From NCBI GenBank assembly GCA_022571215.1, contig JACZYG010000001.1, forward strand, positions 124,001 to 188,000: 64,000 bases of DNA. Reading direction: 5' to 3'. Below, piece by piece: positions 57,686 to 64,000 of the stretch. Made by a program: the position numbers and the translations under genes. The notes under the pieces were generated by a model. It had not been told where the DNA came from and did not search any database. It saw only the letters and a program-made list of their open reading frames with translations. Source of the stretch: Fidelibacterota bacterium (lineage in GTDB: Bacteria > Fidelibacterota > SORT01). How positions within the stretch are numbered: the first letter of the stretch is position 1; the number at the start of each line of letters is the position of its first letter.

Positions 57686-58965
57686 AAGAGGATATTATGA
57701 AAAAAATATTGAATATAGTTTTATTATCGCTTGTTTTGGGTTTCTCATTCGATGCTTTAAAGGCGCAGAACATTCGCAAAATGGATCACGATCGGTTGGT
57801 AAACGATCTTCGAATTATGGAAGGAATAATAGACAAACTTCTTACTCCATCCAGGAATGTCTTTTGGTCGTCCGGTGGCGGCAGCCAGGGTTTTTATCTG
57901 CCTGATTACGGCGTAATATTCGCGGTGCCTATTTCAAAACCGTTCAGGGATTCTTTTTTCGTTTTACCGAAGATTGCTAATATACGAGTTCCAAGAGCCG
58001 CAGTTAATACTGATGACGAAGTCGGAGATGCTTTTTCGTTTACCTTTAGCTTTGATGAAAGCGAAGACGATGATAAACGAACCCAAAAAATGGAAGAGAA
58101 AGAGAAAAAGGAACTCGAACGGACATCATCTAAAATCAGAGATTTTCTTGGAATTTATGCGGATGCGATTGGCCAGTTGAGCGGGAAAGATAAGATAGCT
58201 GTCTATCTTTATAACTCTTCGAATCAGATGCCGGAACATCTGTATCACGTGTTAAAGAAAGATATAATCGAATTCAAATCCGGCAAAATCAAATCAAAGA
58301 CTTTTAATAAAAGGATCAGATATTCTTCGCTGTTAAAAAATGACGATATGAGCTCTCAAATCGATATTATGGCGTACGTCTTGAATACGTCATTGAGGTC
58401 TCCATCATCCCGAGGTTATAATTTCCGAATGTCCGATAACGGCGTTAACGGTCTCTACCTTGATGGATTTGGAGCCTTGTTCATTGTAACCGGACATCAA
58501 TTTTCATCTGCAAATGAGTTTTATGCCATAGATTCCCAATTAAGTTATGTCAACGAAGAACTTGCTATGGCGAAGGAAGAACTTGAATTATTTAGATTTG
58601 AATATGAAACTTCTTCCGTTAAAAAAGCCCGTAAGGAGAAACTATCAAAAAGAAAAAAGAATAGAGTATCAGCCCGGAAAAAAGCCATAGAAGACCGGAT
58701 GGAAGAGTATAAAAAATCAATAGCGGATTACAAACGGTCATTCTCTACGCTACTTGGGAATTACGGACATACGCTTCGATTAGTGAACGACACCGAATGG
58801 ATAGGAGTTATTACGAACTGGCAAAATTCCGTTAGACATGGTCATGATTCAGGAAGAAATAACGCGCTCATCATGAAAGTCTTAAAAAGAGACGTAGATA
58901 AATTCAATTCAGGTCGAATTTCTAAAGAAGATTTCTTCAAAAAGATTGGCTATACGGAATATTAG
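57682..58965 (+). CDS. hypothetical secreted protein with internal duplication
   Basis: Signal peptide. Repeated modules: GSQGFYLPDYGVIFAVP / GVNGLYLDGFGALFIV and VLKKDIIEFKSGKIKSKTFNKRIRYS / VLKRDVDKFNSGRISKEDFFKKIGYT. Confidence 0.85.
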   Translation: MKEDIMKKILNIVLLSLVLGFSFDALKAQNIRKMDHDRLVNDLRIMEGIIDKLLTPSRNVFWSSGGGSQGFYLPDYGVIFAVPISKPFRDSFFVLPKIANIRVPRAAVNTDDEVGDAFSFTFSFDESEDDDKRTQKMEEKEKKELERTSSKIRDFLGIYADAIGQLSGKDKIAVYLYNSSNQMPEHLYHVLKKDIIEFKSGKIKSKTFNKRIRYSSLLKNDDMSSQIDIMAYVLNTSLRSPSSRGYNFRMSDNGVNGLYLDGFGALFIVTGHQFSSANEFYAIDSQLSYVNEELAMAKEELELFRFEYETSSVKKARKEKLSKRKKNRVSARKKAIEDRMEEYKKSIADYKRSFSTLLGNYGHTLRLVNDTEWIGVITNWQNSVRHGHDSGRNNALIMKVLKRDVDKFNSGRISKEDFFKKIGYTEY

Positions 58966-59060
58966 AATAAAAATATTAGTCAAAAATGGCTAATTAATTG
59001 GATAATAAGGCGTTTAAGAAACTTCTTGACATACGAAAAGAGTGCGTATATATTTGATAC

Positions 59061-59180
59061 TAAATTAGTACTTTAAAGCAGGGGTTACGTGGAATATGTG
59101 TTTCCCCCACACCTATTTCGATACGTGCTCCTGCCCCCTTTAAGAATAAAAAAGCCTTCTCACTAAAGAAGGCTTTTTTT
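59061..59180 (+). ncRNA. candidate structured small RNA
   Basis: Promoter TTGACA (59026-59031), 17 nt, TATATT (59049-59054). Rod-like hairpin TTAAAG (59073-59078) / CTTTAA (59138-59143) with internal pairings. Strong terminator at 59151-59180. No ORF. Confidence 0.55.
59151..59180. terminator. Rho-independent (bidirectional) terminator
   Basis: AAAGCCTTCT-CACTAA-AGAAGGCTTT followed by TTTT on + and a T-rich flank on -. Confidence 0.85.
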
Positions 59181-59201
59181 ATTTAAGGCTGATAACTCTT
59201 T

Positions 59202-59546
59202 TTAAAGCGACTTTAAAGCAATTCCTTCATTATCATAAATATAAAACACCTTATCAAGACGGGCAATTTTCATAAGTGACATCACCTTCGGCTGGGGATT
59301 TATTATCAGACATTTACCCTGCCGGTCAGCAACCATCCTCCTGCCGAAAAGCAAGGAACTTAATCCGCTGCTATCTATAGATTTTACCATTGCCAGATTG
59401 AAAAGCAGATTCTTTACTTTTTTATTTTGTAACAGCTCAGATAATTTTTCCTTTACCTCTACTGACAAAGGAGTATCAAGTTTGTGTTCTTCTATTCTGA
59501 AAATCAGTGTATCGTTTACTTGATCATGGCTAAATTCCATATTCAT
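59202..59546 (-). CDS. STAS-domain anti-sigma factor antagonist
   Basis: LFNLAMVKSIDSSGLSSLLFGRRMVADRQGKCLIINPQPKVMSLMKIARLDKVFYIYD. Confidence 0.92.
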   Translation of the reverse strand: MNMEFSHDQVNDTLIFRIEEHKLDTPLSVEVKEKLSELLQNKKVKNLLFNLAMVKSIDSSGLSSLLFGRRMVADRQGKCLIINPQPKVMSLMKIARLDKVFYIYDNEGIALKSL

Positions 59547-59574
59547 ATGTCCGGGGTTCAGATTTCATGTTGTT

Positions 59575-60543
59575 TTAACTATTAAGATTTTTAATTGCCT
59601 CAACCATCTTAGGTACCACTTCAAATAGGTCGCCGACGATACCATAAGTCGCAATTTTGAAAATTGGGGCCTCGGGATCTTTATTTATGGCTACAATCAC
59701 CTTTGATGAAGACATCCCCGCTAAGTGTTGTATCGCGCCAGAGATACCGCAAGCGATATACAGATTGGGAGAAACTGTCTTGCCTGTTTGCCCGACTTGT
59801 TCAGAGTGAGGTCTCCATCCTGCATCTACCACCGCTCTACTCGCCCCAACCGCCGCGCCGAGCGCATCGGCTAACTCTTCCGTTACGTGAAAATTTTCCG
59901 GTCCTCCTAATCCCCGTCCGCCGGAAACTACTATTGAAGCTTCCGTGAGTTCCGGTCTTTCGCTTTTAATATTTTGTACTTCTGATACGGGATATTTCTT
60001 CTTACCGATTTGTAATTCAACAACTTCCGGGTCTGTGTCACCCTCTGTTTTTTGAGGAAACACATTAGGTCTAATGGTAAGTATTTGAAGATCGGTGTCA
60101 ATTCTTACCTTCACAAACGCCTTACCTGCATACACAGGTCGTGTGGCAATGATTTTCCCACCGCTGACTTCCACCCCGGTACAGTCAGTCGCCAATCCTG
60201 CGTCAAGAGATGATGCTATCCTCGGGGCAATATCCTTTCCCATTGCAGACGCGACCGCTATCAATACGGAGGGCTGAGCTTTCGAAACAGCTTCCGTTAA
60301 GATGGCTGAATACCGTTCTCCATCATAGTATTTTAGCTCTTCACTTTCAGCAACGTACACTCTGTCAACACCGTATTGTTTGAATTCGGAAGATAAACTT
60401 GAACTCTTTGCGCCGATTACGGCAACGCTTAGGTCTCCGCCAATCTGATTTTTTAGCTCCCTGCCGAGCGTGACCGCTTCCAACGAGGCAGGTTTTAAAT
60501 CTCCCTCTCTTTGTTCGGCAAATATGAGTACTCCTTGCGACAC
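59575..60543 (-). CDS. etfA: electron transfer flavoprotein alpha subunit
   Basis: [73 protein letters not shown]. Confidence 0.97.
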   Translation of the reverse strand: MSQGVLIFAEQREGDLKPASLEAVTLGRELKNQIGGDLSVAVIGAKSSSLSSEFKQYGVDRVYVAESEELKYYDGERYSAILTEAVSKAQPSVLIAVASAMGKDIAPRIASSLDAGLATDCTGVEVSGGKIIATRPVYAGKAFVKVRIDTDLQILTIRPNVFPQKTEGDTDPEVVELQIGKKKYPVSEVQNIKSERPELTEASIVVSGGRGLGGPENFHVTEELADALGAAVGASRAVVDAGWRPHSEQVGQTGKTVSPNLYIACGISGAIQHLAGMSSSKVIVAINKDPEAPIFKIATYGIVGDLFEVVPKMVEAIKNLNS

Positions 60544-60556
60544 CTTACCACTCCTT

Positions 60557-61309
60557 CTATATTATTTTCGCTTCTTCTCTAAGTATACGCACTAACTCGC
60601 CCGCAGCTTCCGGCCCTTCTCCGACTATTCTTCCTTCCGCTGTCGGGGGCGGCAGTTCAATAGACAGGATCGTTAATTTTTCATCGCCCAAAGAAACTTG
60701 CCGTTCTTCAAAAGGTTTCTTTTTAGCGGCCATAATACCGGGAAGTGACGCATATCTCGGTTCGTTCAATCCTTTTTCAGCGGAGAAAAGAGCGGGAAGA
60801 TTCACGGTCACCAACTCTGTTCCTCCTTCAATTTCCCTTTTAGCGCTTCCGCTCTCGGTCGTCAATACAAGATTGAAAATCGCCGTTACAGCAGGAATGT
60901 CGAGCAGTTGAGCGAGCCTGTTGGGTACCTGATGATTGTCACAATCGATGGCTTTCTTTCCGCAGAAAATAACGTCAAACTCCATTTCCTTTATTGATGA
61001 TGATAGAAGCTCGGCTACCGCCGAAGAATCGGCTAATTCTACATTTTCACAGATAAGATGCACTGCCTCGTCGCAACCCATCGCAAGGGCTTTTCTTATA
61101 TTCTGAGACGCGGTAGATGGTCCCAAGGTCAGAACGGTTACCTTTCCACCATGTGCTTCTTTGGCTCTTATAGCCTCTTCTATTGCAATTTCGTCATATG
61201 GATTTATCTCGTAAACGACATCGGTCTGCTCTATGGACACCCCGTCCGAATCAACTTTAACCTTTGTCTCGCTGCTCGGAACAGATTTCATGCATACTAC
61301 AATATTCAA
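60557..61309 (-). CDS. etfB: electron transfer flavoprotein beta subunit
   Basis: VYEINPYDEIAIEEAIRAKEAHGGKVTVLTLGP and CGKKAIDCDNHQVPNRLAQLLDIPAVTAI. Confidence 0.97.
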   Translation of the reverse strand: MNIVVCMKSVPSSETKVKVDSDGVSIEQTDVVYEINPYDEIAIEEAIRAKEAHGGKVTVLTLGPSTASQNIRKALAMGCDEAVHLICENVELADSSAVAELLSSSIKEMEFDVIFCGKKAIDCDNHQVPNRLAQLLDIPAVTAIFNLVLTTESGSAKREIEGGTELVTVNLPALFSAEKGLNEPRYASLPGIMAAKKKPFEERQVSLGDEKLTILSIELPPPTAEGRIVGEGPEAAGELVRILREEAKII

Positions 61310-61433
61310 CTATCCCTCCGTGGATTTATCTACTTCCGTAGCTTGAAAATTCGGTTTAAAATTACTCTTTGAGCTCACTGAAATGCAAGCTTAGAATAGT
61401 GTTCATATTATTGTTAATGACCAGAAAGGCAGC

Positions 61434-61481
61434 GCCCTACTAATAGGGCAACGCTCTCACTGAATATTTTCAATGAGAGCG
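61434..61481. repeat. double hairpin between etfB and the small ORF
   Basis: GCCCTA-CTAA-TAGGGC (61434-61449) and CGCTCTCA-C-TGAA-TATT-TTCA-A-TGAGAGCG (61452-61481). Confidence 0.7.
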
Positions 61482-61532
61482 CTTAGTGAGGGCCCCAAAA
61501 CATGGTATAGGTAACAAATCCTTTTGGTACCC

Positions 61533-61802
61533 TCATGCATCTGATACCTGTTTTGGTTCCCATAATTCAATCGAATTGATCGGTTTTTCCGCCGATGAGT
61601 TCTCCGAACTCTCTGTTAGCGCGTTCCAAATCAAAGCGACTGCTCTATCAAAATCCTCCGCACTCGGTTTCCCTATCTCATCCATCTTTCTCGTTGACGA
61701 ACTATGCACAGGAATTAAATCCTCTATAATCAAAGGATACTCCTCTCCGTTTGAACTGTTCCTCAATATTATTATGTTTTTTTTGTTCGTCATTTTATTC
61801 AT
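61533..61802 (-). CDS. small acidic hypothetical protein
   Basis: 89 aa, hydrophilic, MNKMTNKKNIIILRNSSNGEEYPLIIEDL... Preferred over the overlapping + strand ORF. Confidence 0.4.
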   Translation of the reverse strand: MNKMTNKKNIIILRNSSNGEEYPLIIEDLIPVHSSSTRKMDEIGKPSAEDFDRAVALIWNALTESSENSSAEKPINSIELWEPKQVSDA

Positions 61803-61889
61803 CTCGTCTCTATACTAAATTATCGGGGATGCAGAGTTAAACTGAACATTATTGAGAACTCTTTATGAATTTAATCAGAAATGCTAAAA

Positions 61890-61912
61890 TTTTGGGGTGA
61901 TATGCCCCAAAA
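61890..61912 (-). terminator. terminator-like hairpin downstream of the DUF4249 gene
   Basis: TTTTGGGG-TGATATG-CCCCAAAA. On the minus strand it is followed by TTTTA. Confidence 0.5.
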
Positions 61913-61991
61913 GTGCCTATTACAGCCATTTTTTTAGTTATTTAGATAATTTTGTTAATGTTTTTCAAGTAGAATCCCTAACGATATATTC

Positions 61992-62924
61992 TTAGGGGCG
62001 TTCGAGAAAAAAAGTGATATTAACCCGATAGGAGGAAACCAGTAAACCATATCCCCCGATTACGTTACTTTGTGGAAGAAAGTTCGGGTCGGTAGGAGAA
62101 TCCTCTATGTTCCTGATATTATAATTGTAATATGCCCGGTCAAGGGCGTACACCTCGAAAGACTGCCAGCCGTAAAATGTGTAGTATATCCAACCCATCT
62201 TATACTCTGCATCGGGATCCACGCTGTTGAAGATTACTCTGTTTTTGGTACGTATTCTTTCGTTTATATCATCTTCATTATCATCTCCGATACCATGCCA
62301 TTTGAATAGAAGAGCTTTCAATTCATTGTCTTCGGTGATCATAGTTTCTTTACTTGGCTCTAATGCCCTGTTTACGAGTCGTATCATCGGCGGGAATTTG
62401 CCATCAATCGCCGGGTCTACCTTAAAGGAGAAAAGGTAAGGATCAAGAAACTGCGCATTGTCGCCCGCAGGAATATAAACAAGGGTATCACCGGATTTTA
62501 ACTCCGGTGAGATATCTACTAAGCTGATAGGATAAGGTACGATGGTAGTAGCCGTTATCGGATCGTGCACGCCATCGGATACCTCAATCGTGTATGATTT
62601 TCCGCTCATTATCAGAAATGAACTATCCCTATATTCGTACGAACCCACCGTAGTCTCTTCAAGCATAAGCTCGGTAGAATCAAACTTCAATTTCACTGTT
62701 GCGCCACTCAGTGCTGTGCTTAGCGTATCAAAATTGTCTTCTATCGCCGTCGCAACATCCAACCTGATAATAACAGTTGAGCTTCCCAAAACAAGATTGC
62801 CGTTTAGCACGATCTTCTCCTGGAATTGCACCGGATCCGGTAGGTCTATTATCGAATCACACGAGAACAGACTGAATAAACTAAACAGAATGAAATTCAG
62901 CGCTATAAAATTCTTTTTGATCAA
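61992..62924 (-). CDS. DUF4249-like lipoprotein
   Basis: Lipobox LFSC. LPDPVQFQEKIVLNGNLVLGSSTVIIRLDVATAIEDNFDTLSTALSGATVKL. Located directly after a TonB receptor, as usual for this family. Confidence 0.8.
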   Translation of the reverse strand: MIKKNFIALNFILFSLFSLFSCDSIIDLPDPVQFQEKIVLNGNLVLGSSTVIIRLDVATAIEDNFDTLSTALSGATVKLKFDSTELMLEETTVGSYEYRDSSFLIMSGKSYTIEVSDGVHDPITATTIVPYPISLVDISPELKSGDTLVYIPAGDNAQFLDPYLFSFKVDPAIDGKFPPMIRLVNRALEPSKETMITEDNELKALLFKWHGIGDDNEDDINERIRTKNRVIFNSVDPDAEYKMGWIYYTFYGWQSFEVYALDRAYYNYNIRNIEDSPTDPNFLPQSNVIGGYGLLVSSYRVNITFFLERP

Positions 62925-64000
62925 AATTCCATCCTTATACCAATCGTGGGAAACAATGGAATACCCCTAAAATCGTTCCTTTCGGCAACTTTCCCGTTCT
63001 CTATATCCACTATATCCCAGCTGACAGCAAATATATTTTTTCTATTTAATACGTTAATTATCTGAAAATAATAATCTACCTTAGCTCCCTTAATTTTCTT
63101 ATGTTTGGTAATGCTGAAGTCAATTCTATTGTTATACGGTAACCGTGAATTATTTCTTGAACCCGGTATCAGGTCATATTCCGGTCGCAGTTGTTCAGGT
63201 TGCCAGTATACATAGGTTCCTAACTGCTGAGTAAAAGGAAATCCTGTGGTGTAAACCCAGCTAAATCCGAATTGAGTTGATTTGGATTTATGATAGTTCA
63301 TCACGCCTTTAAATGTATGCCTTCTGTCCCAATTCGCCCAATACCTCGGTTCGTTCTCAATCTGTTTAATAACATAAGAATGTACATACGAGAAATTACC
63401 GTTCATCGAGCCTACCTTTTTTTCGAAAAATAGTTCGATACCAAATGCTTCCGCTTCAGTTACATCGAATACATCCGCAACGGTAGGATTGAGCAATTGT
63501 TCATCAAATGTTGCTAATTCCGGTCTTCCAACCAATAAATTATGCATCTTCTTATAATAGGATTCTACAGTTACCCGGTCAAATCCCGAAAACGATGTCT
63601 CATACCCGAACATTATCTGGTCTGCGTACTGATTAGGCACTGACTTGTCTATCGCGAACCATTGGTCAATTATTTGAAATGAAAATTCATCGTTGAATGT
63701 ATAGATATATTGAAAATATCTGCCAATTGAAAAGTTGAACGCATTAAAATTACTTATGACTTTTTTAACCGCTACTCTCGGCGCAAAAGCCAATTTATCG
63801 GATGAGTCATCGTAGTAGGTTGACCTCAGCCCTGTTTGCATGACCCAACCCGGAAGTGACATTCTGGAATTAACATAAAAAGCAAAAAATTTAGGACTTT
63901 GGTCAATTCGTATGAGCTCTCTACCGTCAAAACTCTGAAAGAATTCTACTTTCAGATCTTTGAGTTCTGTACCGAAACTTATCTCATGATCCTCGGTTCT
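62921..64000 (-). CDS. TonB-dependent receptor, C-terminal part (truncated by window edge)
   Basis: FFEKKVGSMNGNFSYVHSYVIKQIENEPRYWANWDRRHTFKGVMNY...RLPYNNRIDFSITKHKKIKGAKVDYYFQIINVLNRKNIFAV. The minus frame stays open to base 64000, past the ORF-track start at 63862. Confidence 0.88.
   Translation of the reverse strand, partial: RTEDHEISFGTELKDLKVEFFQSFDGRELIRIDQSPKFFAFYVNSRMSLPGWVMQTGLRSTYYDDSSDKLAFAPRVAVKKVISNFNAFNFSIGRYFQYIYTFNDEFSFQIIDQWFAIDKSVPNQYADQIMFGYETSFSGFDRVTVESYYKKMHNLLVGRPELATFDEQLLNPTVADVFDVTEAEAFGIELFFEKKVGSMNGNFSYVHSYVIKQIENEPRYWANWDRRHTFKGVMNYHKSKSTQFGFSWVYTTGFPFTQQLGTYVYWQPEQLRPEYDLIPGSRNNSRLPYNNRIDFSITKHKKIKGAKVDYYFQIINVLNRKNIFAVSWDIVDIENGKVAERNDFRGIPLFPTIGIRMEF

Noticed and set aside
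59061-59180. Identification of the small RNA as 6S or SRP RNA
   Set aside because: Too short for typical 6S, and no SRP domain IV consensus (GGAAGGAAGCAGCC-like). Left as an unassigned candidate.
61486-61818. 110-aa + strand ORF opposite the small acidic ORF
   Set aside because: Composition looks like the antisense of the minus-strand frame, and its start lies in the hairpin flank. Neither is certain, but the minus ORF is more protein-like.

Overview
The window reads as a gene-dense bacterial chromosome segment of moderate GC. It has long co-oriented operons and mostly housekeeping genes: mnmA with a cysteine desulfurase, panBC, rsfS, argS, sdhCDAB, priA, rpsF-ssb-rpsR-rplI, hppA, pth, rplY, prs, tRNA-Gln, ispE/D/F, gltX, queA, ruvB, split transketolase, uvrA, pdxJ and etfAB. 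Surface genes (several PorV/UPF0164-like barrels, a FlgD/T9SS-like C-terminal domain, DUF4249 plus TonB receptor) suggest an FCB-group organism, possibly Marinimicrobia-like; this is inference only. I saw no transposase, CRISPR array or prophage. The best places for something undescribed are: (1) an AT-rich gene at 45480-46247 whose product carries a HEPN-type R-x4-H motif, next to a GC-rich PEBP gene and a hairpin cluster; (2) a 59061-59180 intergenic transcription unit with promoter, rod-like fold and terminator but no ORF, a candidate new small RNA; (3) an ECF sigma / zinc anti-sigma / duplicated secreted protein operon at 56389-58965; (4) a PIN protein paired with an excisionase-type HTH protein at 11324-12083, a candidate non-classical toxin-antitoxin pair; (5) a palindrome-rich intergenic block at 5477-5800; (6) a zinc-uptake-like operon at 48028-51415 lacking its ATPase. 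All calls come from reading the sequence and recalling protein families. No searches were run.
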